A stretch of DNA of 64,000 nucleotides from an uncultured Saprospiraceae bacterium (GTDB taxonomy: Bacteria > Bacteroidota > Bacteroidia > Chitinophagales > Saprospiraceae), in contig CALJPQ010000025.1 of assembly GCA_937980645.1 (NCBI GenBank), positions 62,001 to 126,000 of the forward strand, in the 5' to 3' direction. Position numbers and translations under genes: made by a program. The number at the start of each line of letters is the position of its first letter. The first letter of the stretch is position 1. Positions 52,944 to 61,103 of this stretch are shown piece after piece. The notes under the pieces were generated by a model. That model ran no database searches, was not told the origin of the DNA, and saw only the letters and a list, made by a program, of their open reading frames with translations.

Positions 52944-55382
52944 ATGCGAGGAGTTTTGTTTGCACTATCGTTGGTGCTCACGCTGGGTTTGGTACGGTTG
53001 CTGCATACGCCCATTCCGGCGGGTCAGCAGCGCATTCCGGCGTTGGGTAGTTTTTTCAACCCCTTTAGCGGTTTTTGGCGCAATGCAGAGCCGGCTCGTG
53101 GGCCGGCCCTTCCTGCCGAGGTTCGGCTACCGGGTTTACGCGGTAAGGTAGAAGTGGTTTACGACGACCGACTGGTTCCGCACATTTTTGCCGAGCATCT
53201 GGAGGATGCCCTGCGCGTCCAGGGCTACGTAACGGCCCAGCACCGGCTGTGGCAGATGGATTTGGCTGCGCGGCGGGCAGCGGGTCGCCTCTCGGAGGTG
53301 TTGGGTGAGCGGACGCTGGAGCTAGACCGAATAGCACGGCGTCGGGGGCTGCCCTTTGCCGCCGAAAACGCTTTGCGAGGCTGGCAGCGCTCAGCGGAGG
53401 GTATGCGCCTGCTGGAGGCATATTGTGCCGGCGTGAATACCTGGATAGCGCAGCTCAAACCCGCAGACTATCCGCTGGAGTTCAAGCTGCTAGGCTATGC
53501 ACCCGAGCCTTGGTCGCCACTAAAAACAGCTCTCATCGTAGAGAACATGGCCGAAACGCTGTGCGGCGGCGAGAATGACTTGCTCTCCACCGCCGCTCTG
53601 CAAGCCCTGGGACGCGAGACGTTTGACTACCTGTATCCCGAATGGAACCCGCGCCAACAGCCCATTGTGCCGGATACGGGCCAATGGCGCGGTATTCGCG
53701 GAACGCTGGGCACCACCGTTACCGCGCCAGGCAACACACAGCGCCTGTCGGCTCGGCCTGTGGCGGAAGAATACTTCCGGGGTTCTAACAACTGGGCCGT
53801 AGCGGGTGCCAAAACGGAAAGTGGCGCTGCCATCCTGTGCAACGACCCGCACCTGACGCTGTCGCTGCCCTCTATCTGGTTCCAGTTGCAGTTGCGTACA
53901 CCGGAAATGAACTGCTACGGCGTGTCTCTGCAGGGTGTGCCGGGCATCATCATTGGCTTCAATGAGCACGTGGCCTGGGGTGTTACCAATGCCGGGCACG
54001 ACGTGGCCGACTGGTACCGCGTACAGTGGGCCGACGCAGCGCGCACCCGCTACGTGGTCGATGGCCAGGAAGAACCCGTACAATGGCGCGTGGAGACTAT
54101 CGGCGTCCGAGGCCGCGCACCTTTGCTCGACAGCGTGCGCTATACCCGCTGGGGGCCGATGACCTACGACCACCAGCCCGATCACCCACTGCACCACTGC
54201 GCCTTCCGTTGGGTAACGCACGACGAGCCCGACCCCAACGAAATGCGCTCCTTCCTCTTTCTCAACTTAGCCAAAACCTACGACGACTACCGCGAAGCCA
54301 TCGCTCAATACGAGGCGCCAGCCCAAAACTTCGTCTTCGCTACCCGCAGTGGCGAAGTGGCCATCACCGTCCAGGGTAAACTGCCCGCCCGGCGCTACGA
54401 GCAGGGCCGCTTTGTGCTCGACGGCAGCCAACAGGCCAACGCCTGGCCAGGGTTCATCCCCAACGAACACCTGCCCGCCCAACGATCGCCCACACGCGCC
54501 TTCGTATTCTCGGCCAACCAACACTCCACACCGCCCTCCTACCCCTACTACTACACCAGCCGCGACTTCGACGACTACCGCGGCCGACATCTCTACGACC
54601 GCCTGACCGCCCTGCAACACGCCAACGCCGATAGTATGGCCAGCATCCAGCTGGACAACTTCAGCCAACGCGCCGCCGACGCCCTGCCCGTGTTGTTGCG
54701 CCTGCTCGACCGCAGTGCTCTCAACGATACAGGAAAACAATGGGCCGCCGAATTGGAAAAGTGGGACTATCGCTACGAAGCCACCTCTACTGTCGCCCCG
54801 CTTTACGAGGTGTGGTTCGACACCTGCTACCTGCGCACCTGGGACGAAATGCTGGACTCCAGCGGCGAAAAACAGGTGCTCCTGTTGCCCGAACGCTGGC
54901 GCCTCATCGAACTGTTGGATAAAGCCCCCGACCATCCCTTCTTCGACCGCCGGGATACGCCACAGCGCGAAACGGCCCGCGACATCGTTACCGACGCCTT
55001 CCGGCGCATGCAAGCATTCTTTGAAAAAAATCCTGAAAAGCGTACGGCCTGGAGCAAATTCCGCCCGGTAAGTATTCGCCATCTGGCTCAGATAGAGGCC
55101 TTTAGCCGGGAAGTAGAAGTGGGTGGCCACAACACTGCGCTCAATGCGCAAACGCGCACACACGGGCCATCGTGGCGCGTCATCGTAGAGCTCGGCCCTA
55201 CCGCAGTACGCGCTCGCGGCGTCTATCCGGGCGGCCAATCAGGCAACCCCGGTAGTCGCTTCTACGACGACTTGCTTGACACCTGGGCACAAGGGCGTTA
55301 TTACGACCTATTTTTCCTAAAAACGCCTGAGGAACTGCCCTCGGCACATCTGTTCACCCAACAAATGCTGTTGCCACAATGA
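52944..55382 (+). CDS. Penicillin acylase family (Ntn-hydrolase) protein
   Basis: 812 residues from MRGVLFALSLVLTLGLVRLL, an N-terminal signal or anchor; codons upstream overlap the promoter. The alpha-chain part carries VYDDRLVPHIFAEHLEDALRVQGYVTAQHRLWQMDLAAR. The nucleophile after autocleavage is Ser281 in FRGSNNWAVAG, followed by CNDPHLTLSLPSIWFQLQL and a beta-chain that keeps the oxyanion/asparagine region. Members cleave amides such as N-acyl homoserine lactones, penicillins or acylated peptides; which one applies here is unknown. It overlaps the next small gene by 4 bp. Confidence 0.93.
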   Translation: MRGVLFALSLVLTLGLVRLLHTPIPAGQQRIPALGSFFNPFSGFWRNAEPARGPALPAEVRLPGLRGKVEVVYDDRLVPHIFAEHLEDALRVQGYVTAQHRLWQMDLAARRAAGRLSEVLGERTLELDRIARRRGLPFAAENALRGWQRSAEGMRLLEAYCAGVNTWIAQLKPADYPLEFKLLGYAPEPWSPLKTALIVENMAETLCGGENDLLSTAALQALGRETFDYLYPEWNPRQQPIVPDTGQWRGIRGTLGTTVTAPGNTQRLSARPVAEEYFRGSNNWAVAGAKTESGAAILCNDPHLTLSLPSIWFQLQLRTPEMNCYGVSLQGVPGIIIGFNEHVAWGVTNAGHDVADWYRVQWADAARTRYVVDGQEEPVQWRVETIGVRGRAPLLDSVRYTRWGPMTYDHQPDHPLHHCAFRWVTHDEPDPNEMRSFLFLNLAKTYDDYREAIAQYEAPAQNFVFATRSGEVAITVQGKLPARRYEQGRFVLDGSQQANAWPGFIPNEHLPAQRSPTRAFVFSANQHSTPPSYPYYYTSRDFDDYRGRHLYDRLTALQHANADSMASIQLDNFSQRAADALPVLLRLLDRSALNDTGKQWAAELEKWDYRYEATSTVAPLYEVWFDTCYLRTWDEMLDSSGEKQVLLLPERWRLIELLDKAPDHPFFDRRDTPQRETARDIVTDAFRRMQAFFEKNPEKRTAWSKFRPVSIRHLAQIEAFSREVEVGGHNTALNAQTRTHGPSWRVIVELGPTAVRARGVYPGGQSGNPGSRFYDDLLDTWAQGRYYDLFFLKTPEELPSAHLFTQQMLLPQ

Positions 55383-55732
55383 AAAACCTGGCTTTTGTAT
55401 CTGCCACCACTCTCAGCACTGGCCTGCTTATAGCCGCCGGGCTTCCGTGGTGGAGTACGACCCTCTTTGGAGCGCTGGCAGGCTGGCTATGGGCCCAAAG
55501 CAACAGACAGGGCTTTTGGGGCGGCTTTGTCGGGGGGCTGCTACTATGGCTCATCTTTGCTTTAGTGCGCGACGTGGACAATGAGGGCTTGCTCTCGACG
55601 CGCATCGGTGCACTGTTCATGGGCCTTTCGCGCTGGGGCGTGCTGGGCATTACGGGCCTGTTGGGTGGCTTTTTGGGTGCCATGGGTGCGCTCACCGGCT
55701 ACCGGGCGCGGGTGTGGTGGCGGGTGAAATAA
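55379..55732 (+). CDS. Small membrane protein translationally coupled to penicillin acylase
   Basis: 117 residues. Its ATG overlaps the acylase stop (ATGA). Three or four hydrophobic segments rich in Gly and Leu (LSTGLLIAAGLPWWSTTLFGALAGWLWAQ; GGFVGGLLLWLIFALV; GVLGITGLLGGFLGAMGAL). I do not recognise the family. The coupling suggests a role with the acylase, perhaps in membrane placement, but that is a guess. Confidence 0.75.
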   Translation: MKNLAFVSATTLSTGLLIAAGLPWWSTTLFGALAGWLWAQSNRQGFWGGFVGGLLLWLIFALVRDVDNEGLLSTRIGALFMGLSRWGVLGITGLLGGFLGAMGALTGYRARVWWRVK

Positions 55733-55853
55733 GGCCCTTACCCCCTCTCTTCTCTTCAGACACATCCAGAGGCCATACCGCCGAACACAACGGTGCGCTT
55801 AGGAGTGAGCGGTCTGGGTAAACTGACCTTGTGCGACCCATCTCGATGTAAAA

Positions 55854-55905
55854 CACGATAAACTGCTGCTGAGGCTAAAGAGAGCCTGAGCAGCAGTTTA
55901 TCGTG
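55854..55905. terminator. Long hairpin between convergent genes
   Basis: Perfect 17-bp arms (55854-55870 and 55889-55905), then a G-G mismatch and a further 5-bp AGGCT/AGCCT stem around a 6-base loop. It lies between the convergent small membrane gene and the OmpA-like gene. No T tract follows on either strand, so a bidirectional terminator or RNA-stability element is likely rather than certain. Confidence 0.65.
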
Positions 55906-55957
55906 GGTATAGGAAAAAATCCGGAAGTTGCGAAGCGATGTGGCAAAGGCTCGCGGG

Positions 55958-57760
55958 TCAGTCCATACGCACCAGTTGGAATTCTACCCTTCGGTTGAGC
56001 GCTCGACCTTTGGCGGTACCGTTGCTGGCAATGGGTTTTGTCTGACCGAAGCCGACGGCGTGTAGGCGTTCGGGTTCGATGCCCAGTTCGATGAGTTTTT
56101 CGCGGCATCGGGCGGCGCGTTTTTCCGAGAGTTCCTGGTTTTTTTGTTTTTTGCCCTGGTTGTCGGTGTGTCCGGCGATAGTTACGCGGTAGTTGGGATA
56201 ATTTTTCAGGATTTCGGCCACGCGTTGCACGACGGGCAGAGAGGCTTCGGTTAGTTTATCGGAGCCGGTTTCGAACTGGATTTGCTTGCCGGCTTCCTGG
56301 AGTTGGCGGACGACCTGTTTTTTGAGTTCTGGGCAGCCTCGGTTGCTGGCGGGGCCTGCGGCGTAGGGGCATCGGTCGTCGGGGTCGGGCAGGCCGTCGC
56401 CATCGGTATCGGGGCAGCCCTGGTATTGGGCGTTGCCGCTTTGGGTGGGGCATCGGTCGGCGTAGTCGGGGATGCCGTCGCCGTCGGTATCGGGGCAGCC
56501 TTGGAAAGCGAAGAGGCCGGGCTGGTCGGGGCAGTGGTCGTCGTAGTCGGGAATGCCGTCGCCGTCGCGGTCGGGGCAGCCGAGGTGGAGCCACTCGCCA
56601 GGTTGGTCGGGACACAGGTCGAGCAAGTCGGCGATGCCATCTTCGTCAGTGTCGGGGCAGCCGAAGGTGAGGGCGGGGCCCCAGTGATGGGGGCAGGCGT
56701 CGCGGGGGTCGGGGATGCTGTCGCCGTCGGCGTCGGGGCAGCCGTCCAAGTGGTGTAAGCCGGGCAAGTCAGGGCACCGGTCTTCGATGTCGGGAATGTC
56801 GTCGCCGTCGCGGTCGGGGCATCCGCAGGCGCCAGCCGGGCCGGCCAGGTAGGGGCACAGGTCGAGGCTGTCCTGCACGCCATCGCTGTCAGCATCGGGG
56901 CAGCCGCGGGCGCTGGGTACGCCGCGCACGAAGGGGCATTCGTCGTAGTCGTCCACGATGCCATCGCCGTCGGCGTCGGGGCAGCCGCGGTACTTTCGGG
57001 GGCCGGGCGAGAGGGGGCATTTATCGCGGCGGTTGGGTATCCAATCGCGGTCGGAGTCCACGTATCGGATGCGGTGCGACACCGTAAGGCCGGCGAAGGC
57101 AAACCAGTCGTTGTTGCCAGCGATGCCGGCGATGCTGACGCCGTCTAAGTAGTCGGATGAAACGGAGCGCATACCCAGTTCGAAGCCCAGCAGCCAGTAT
57201 CGGCTGATGTCCCATTTGAAGCCGCCGCCAAAGTGGATAACGGGTGTGGGCGGCGGTGGCGGGGCCTGCTTATCAGCCAGTATGCGTTCGGCGGAGACGT
57301 TCGGGTTGGGTTGGTAGGTATCGTTGTAGTCCGTCCGTGTGCGGAAGTAGTTGTAGCCTGCTCCGGCAAACACGTAAGGGCCGAAGATTTTGCGAAAGCG
57401 CCAGCCGTTGCGGCGTCGGTAGCCGAAGATGTCCCATTCGAGCAGCAGCGAGCCTTCGTGAAAATTGCTGGTAAATTTGAACCGGCGCTGCGAACGCCAG
57501 TAGGGTTCGGGAAAGTGCGACTCGTCGCCGGCGATTTTGCCGCCCAAATAGTTGAGGCGCAGGGCGAACGAGGGGCTTAAATGCCGGCGCACCAACAGCC
57601 CGTAAGCGATTTCGCGCACTTTATAGTCGTAATAGACGTGCTCGTTGACGTCGCCTGCGTAGGCGGTGAAGCCTCCCATTGCGCCGATTTCCCAGGTGGT
57701 CTGGCCAAACAGTCCCGAAAGCCACAGCATGGCCCCGAGCAGGGTACCGAAGTACTTCAT
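55958..57760 (-). CDS. OmpA-family outer-membrane protein with calcium-binding (TSP3) repeats
   Basis: 600 residues from MKYFGTLLGAMLWLSG (signal peptide to about residue 20). Residues ~20-245 form an outer-membrane barrel-like domain. Then come eight units of exactly 27 residues, each starting GCPD and containing D-x-D-x-D-G-type calcium ligands (56339-56986), preceded by a partial unit VDSDRDWIPNRRDKCP. The C-terminal OmpA domain (about 490-600) binds peptidoglycan, with the motif AGHTDNQGKKQKNQELSEKRA. This is the Bacteroidota OmpA/thrombospondin-type-3 architecture; it anchors the outer membrane to the wall. Confidence 0.94.
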   Translation of the reverse strand: MKYFGTLLGAMLWLSGLFGQTTWEIGAMGGFTAYAGDVNEHVYYDYKVREIAYGLLVRRHLSPSFALRLNYLGGKIAGDESHFPEPYWRSQRRFKFTSNFHEGSLLLEWDIFGYRRRNGWRFRKIFGPYVFAGAGYNYFRTRTDYNDTYQPNPNVSAERILADKQAPPPPPTPVIHFGGGFKWDISRYWLLGFELGMRSVSSDYLDGVSIAGIAGNNDWFAFAGLTVSHRIRYVDSDRDWIPNRRDKCPLSPGPRKYRGCPDADGDGIVDDYDECPFVRGVPSARGCPDADSDGVQDSLDLCPYLAGPAGACGCPDRDGDDIPDIEDRCPDLPGLHHLDGCPDADGDSIPDPRDACPHHWGPALTFGCPDTDEDGIADLLDLCPDQPGEWLHLGCPDRDGDGIPDYDDHCPDQPGLFAFQGCPDTDGDGIPDYADRCPTQSGNAQYQGCPDTDGDGLPDPDDRCPYAAGPASNRGCPELKKQVVRQLQEAGKQIQFETGSDKLTEASLPVVQRVAEILKNYPNYRVTIAGHTDNQGKKQKNQELSEKRAARCREKLIELGIEPERLHAVGFGQTKPIASNGTAKGRALNRRVEFQLVRMD

Positions 57761-57833
57761 GTGTAAACCGAAGGTTAGTGTGTTCAAGATTATCTGGCTG
57801 AGAGTAGCCCACTGAACAGGGGGAGGCTAACGA

Positions 57834-58868
57834 TTACTGCCGCAAAATTCGCTCCATATCGGTTTCCGAAAAGGTAATTAACCCGGCGGCGCGCAGGCGG
57901 GGCAGGGTGATTTTCCAGATGGGTTCCTGCCGAAAAACGTCCGCGAATATGGGTAGAGCGGCATCCATTTGTCCGACATTGGCCAGCGTCAGAGCCGTCC
58001 AGAACTGTAGTTCAACCTGCTGGGGCAATAAGCGGCGCGCTGCCGAATACTCGCGCATGGCGGAGCGCATGTCGTTGATTTCCACGTAGTAATCGCCGCG
58101 GTTCATGTGTTCGTAAGCTAGATGCACCGTGTAAAGTCGGCGTAGTTCGGCGATGGGTGTTGGGTGGTCGTCCACGCGCAGGTCTAGGAGGCGGTCGTCC
58201 CAGGGAGCGTCGGTGCGTTGCCCACGCACCACGAGCAGGGCCGCCGATTGCTGGCCACGGAAATCGCCGCCAGCTGCCTGAGCAGCCTCCAGCGCCAGCA
58301 GCAGCCGCTCAGCCAAAGGCCGCCCACGGCTTGTCTCCAGTGCCTGCTGCATGGCCGAGCAGACATCAGGCCCCAGCATCATGTTGGCCTGTACCGAATA
58401 CTGCACGCCGGCGGCATGGCAGGCGTAGGCAATGCAGTTTTCGCCCGTGTGCACGGCTACGCGCCCCTGCGCATCGAGCAACGCCACCTGCCGCACGGCG
58501 CGCCCGGCATCGCCCCGGAGCAGGCTGTCCAAAGCCTCCTGCGCGCTCCAGCCCTGGCGCATCAGCGCAAGCCCGCGCGGACCAAAAGACTTGTTGACAA
58601 ACGATTGCGTGGCCACCACGCCAACGCCGGCTTCCGCCCAGGAAACTACCGTGCCCACACTGAACCAATGGCTCTGCACCGCCACGCCCATCTCACCGCT
58701 GGCGCTGTCGCGCGCAACGACCGAAAACGTGTGCGCAAACGGCTCGCGCAGCCGCTCCTGCCAGGGCGACTCGACCGTACCCTGCCCTAACGCCACGGCA
58801 GCATATCCTAATGCGGCATTCGTGCACCACAGCCGCCATCTAAGTCTGAGCAAAACCAACATAAGCAT
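57834..58868 (-). CDS. DUF1028 family Ntn-hydrolase-like protein
   Basis: 344 residues from MLMLVLLRLRWRLWC (the ATG at 58862 is an alternative). A hydrophobic N-terminus precedes the DUF1028 core: HTFSVVARDSASGEMGVAVQSHWFSVGTVVSWAEAGVGVVATQSFVN, PRGLALMRQGWSAQEALDSLLRGD, and VQYSVQANMML. The family has an Ntn-hydrolase-like fold but no proven substrate. The C-terminal ~95 residues add a TPR-like helical segment (YYVEINDMRSAMREYSAARRLL, FWTALTLANVGQMDAALPIFADV). A TACTTTTG element ends 5 bases before the start codon. Confidence 0.85.
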   Translation of the reverse strand: MLMLVLLRLRWRLWCTNAALGYAAVALGQGTVESPWQERLREPFAHTFSVVARDSASGEMGVAVQSHWFSVGTVVSWAEAGVGVVATQSFVNKSFGPRGLALMRQGWSAQEALDSLLRGDAGRAVRQVALLDAQGRVAVHTGENCIAYACHAAGVQYSVQANMMLGPDVCSAMQQALETSRGRPLAERLLLALEAAQAAGGDFRGQQSAALLVVRGQRTDAPWDDRLLDLRVDDHPTPIAELRRLYTVHLAYEHMNRGDYYVEINDMRSAMREYSAARRLLPQQVELQFWTALTLANVGQMDAALPIFADVFRQEPIWKITLPRLRAAGLITFSETDMERILRQ

Positions 58869-58873
58869 GGCTG

Positions 58874-58881
58874 CAAAAGTA
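58874..58881 (-). promoter_or_regulatory. TACTTTTG element directly before the DUF1028 gene
   Basis: TAnnTTTG on the minus strand, 5 bases before the ATG at 58868; no TTTG at the standard upstream spacing. Confidence 0.4.
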
Positions 58882-59122
58882 GCACCCAGCAAGACTTCGC
58901 ATCCGCCTTTTGCTCGAAAACATCCGCTTGTTCAGAAGAGATAACCGTTCGCTATCATATGCGACCTTTCATCCAGCCTACTTCCAAATTAACCAGCCGT
59001 AAAAAACAGCCTGACGGCCAGCCCAAGACGTCATTGAGCGACGGCAAACATCCGAAGGAGCCTCTCCGAAGGCCACCCAAGAGTACCTCGCCCGGCCCAT
59101 GAGCAAACAACGCCGACAGCTG

Positions 59123-59130
59123 TACCTTTG
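59123..59130 (+). promoter_or_regulatory. TACCTTTG promoter element of glnS
   Basis: TAnnTTTG, 20 bases before the glnS ATG at 59151. Confidence 0.5.
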
Positions 59131-59150
59131 CCGTCCTTACCGGTTAAGAC

Positions 59151-60845
59151 ATGGCAACCAACACAGAACCTATTCGCGACGAAGCAAAAGAAGCGCTCAA
59201 CTTCCTGGAAGAAATCATCGAAGAAGACCTCCGAACCGGACGACATTCGACCATCCAGACCCGCTTCCCGCCCGAACCCAACGGATACCTGCACATTGGG
59301 CACGCCAAAAGCATCTGTCTCAATTTCGGCTTGGCCGAAAAATACGGCGGCAAATGCAACCTGCGCTACGACGATACCAACCCCACCAGCGAAGAGCAGG
59401 AGTACGTGGACAGCATCCTGGCCGACGTGCGCTGGCTCGGCTTTGAGCCCGCTCAGGTGCTGTACGCCTCCGATTACTTCGACCAGCTGTACGAATGGGC
59501 TAAGGTGCTCATCCAGAAGGGCTTAGCCTACGTGGACTTCTCCACACCCGAAGAAATTGCCGCCCAAAAAGGCAGCCCCACCGTACCGGGCACGCCTAAC
59601 CAATACCGCAACACCTCACCGGAGGAAAACCTCACCCTCTTTGAGCGCATGAAAAACGGCGAGTTTCCGGACGGACACTGTGTCTTGCGCGCCAAAATTG
59701 ACCTGGCCTCGCCCAACATGCACCTGCGCGACCCGTACATGTACCGCATTAAGCACGCCCACCACCATCGCACGGGCGACAAATGGTGCATCTATCCGAT
59801 GTACGACTGGGCGCACGGCCAATCCGACAGCATCGAGCGCATCACTCATTCGATTTGCACCCTTGAATTTGCCCCGCACCGCCCGCTGTACGAGTGGTTT
59901 ATCGAGCAGTTAGGCATCTTTCCTTCCCGGCAATACGAGTTTGCCCGCCTCAACCTGACCTACACGGTCATGAGTAAGCGCAAACTGCTCCAGCTGGTGC
60001 AGGAAGGGTACGTCAACGGCTGGGACGACCCGCGCATGCCCACCATCAGCGGCCTACGCCGGCGCGGCTACACGCCCGAAAGCATCCGCGAATTTGCCCA
60101 TCGCGTCGGGGTGGCCAAACGCGAAAACATCATTGACGTCAGCCTGCTCGAGTTCTGTATCCGCGAAGACCTCAACCGACGCGCCCTGCGCCGCTTCGCC
60201 GTGTTGCGCCCGCTCCGTATGGTCATTACCAATTATCCGGAAGGTGAGGTGGAGTGGCTGGAAACTGAAAACAACCCTGAAGACCGTAACGCCGGCAACC
60301 GCACCGTGCCTTTCAGCCGCGAGCTGTACATCGAACAAGACGACTTTTTGGAAAACCCGCCACCCAAGTACTTCCGTCTCTACCCGGGCGGTATGGTGCG
60401 CCTCAAGTCGGCCTATATTGTGGAATGCACAGGTGTAGAGAAAGATGACCACGGTCAGATAACGGCCGTCTTGTGCCGCTACATCCCTGAAAGCCGCTCG
60501 GGCAGCGATACCAGCGGCCTCAAGGTCAAGGGAACCATCCACTGGCTCTCTGCCGCTCACGCGCGCACTGCCGAAGTGCGCCTGTACGACCGCCTCTTCC
60601 AGGTGGAAGACCCGGCCAGTGAAGAGGATTTTAAGAAAGCCATTAACCCGAACTCGTTGGAAGTGATTTCTAATGCGCTCATTGAGCCGATGCTGACCGA
60701 GACACAGCCGGGCGACCACTTCCAATTCACGCGCTTGGGCTACTTCTGCACCGACCCCGACAGCGCGCCCGGCAAACCCGTCTTCAACCGCACGGTAACA
60801 CTCAAAGACACCTGGGCCAAAGAAGCCAAAAAACAGGGCAGCTGA
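59151..60845 (+). CDS. glnS: Glutamine-tRNA ligase
   Basis: 564-residue class Ic synthetase charging tRNA-Gln directly. The HIGH motif is at about residues 48-51 ([20 protein letters not shown]), the KMSKS equivalent is [11 protein letters not shown], and the C-terminal anticodon-binding beta-barrels follow ([36 protein letters not shown]). Presence of GlnRS means Gln-tRNA need not be made by the transamidation route. It has its own promoter element and is followed by a tRNA gene on the same strand. Confidence 0.97.
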   Translation: MATNTEPIRDEAKEALNFLEEIIEEDLRTGRHSTIQTRFPPEPNGYLHIGHAKSICLNFGLAEKYGGKCNLRYDDTNPTSEEQEYVDSILADVRWLGFEPAQVLYASDYFDQLYEWAKVLIQKGLAYVDFSTPEEIAAQKGSPTVPGTPNQYRNTSPEENLTLFERMKNGEFPDGHCVLRAKIDLASPNMHLRDPYMYRIKHAHHHRTGDKWCIYPMYDWAHGQSDSIERITHSICTLEFAPHRPLYEWFIEQLGIFPSRQYEFARLNLTYTVMSKRKLLQLVQEGYVNGWDDPRMPTISGLRRRGYTPESIREFAHRVGVAKRENIIDVSLLEFCIREDLNRRALRRFAVLRPLRMVITNYPEGEVEWLETENNPEDRNAGNRTVPFSRELYIEQDDFLENPPPKYFRLYPGGMVRLKSAYIVECTGVEKDDHGQITAVLCRYIPESRSGSDTSGLKVKGTIHWLSAAHARTAEVRLYDRLFQVEDPASEEDFKKAINPNSLEVISNALIEPMLTETQPGDHFQFTRLGYFCTDPDSAPGKPVFNRTVTLKDTWAKEAKKQGS

Positions 60846-60938
60846 GCTGTTCTATCCCATTGGACCGGTCAGCAGGCGGCTGCGCCTGTGGAGATAAAAT
60901 TTTTAGCCGCGGCGTGGGCGCACATCTCAAAACGCGCT

Positions 60939-60946
60939 TACCTTTG
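60939..60946 (+). promoter_or_regulatory. TACCTTTG promoter element of tRNA-Cys
   Basis: TAnnTTTG, 22 bases before the first base of the mature tRNA. Confidence 0.55.
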
Positions 60947-60968
60947 CTGCCCAATTCTAAGACACGAT

Positions 60969-61039
60969 GGTATCGTGGCCGAGTGGTTAGGCACAGGTCT
61001 GCAAAACCTGCTACAGCGGTTCGAATCCGCTCGATACCT
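60969..61039 (+). tRNA. tRNA-Cys (GCA)
   Basis: Cloverleaf of 71 nt: acceptor GGTATCG pairs with CGATACC; D arm GCC...GGC; anticodon stem CAGGT/ACCTG with loop CTGCAAA giving anticodon GCA; T arm AGCGG-TTCGAAT-CCGCT. The discriminator base is U, an identity element of tRNA-Cys. No CCA is encoded. Confidence 0.95.
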
Positions 61040-61047
61040 CTCCTGGA

Positions 61048-61091
61048 AGCGCCCTCGCAGCGGTTGACCGACGCGAGGGCGCTTGTTTTTT
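61048..61091 (+). terminator. Rho-independent terminator after tRNA-Cys, abutting murF-alr
   Basis: Perfect 11-bp arms AGCGCCCTCGC (61048-61058) and GCGAGGGCGCT (61073-61083) followed by TTGTTTTTT. The T tract ends 12 bases before the ATG of the murF-alr gene. Confidence 0.85.
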
Positions 61092-61103
61092 GAAAAAAAA
61101 TTT

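Noticed and set aside
52944..55382. Beta-lactam resistance or quorum-quenching enzyme.
   Set aside because: The penicillin acylase family is functionally broad and sequence alone does not identify the amide cleaved.
56330..57000. Evenly spaced repeated DNA that could look like a CRISPR array or satellite.
   Set aside because: The units are 81-bp coding repeats for the calcium-binding modules of the OmpA-family protein, in frame, with no short constant repeats and unique spacers.
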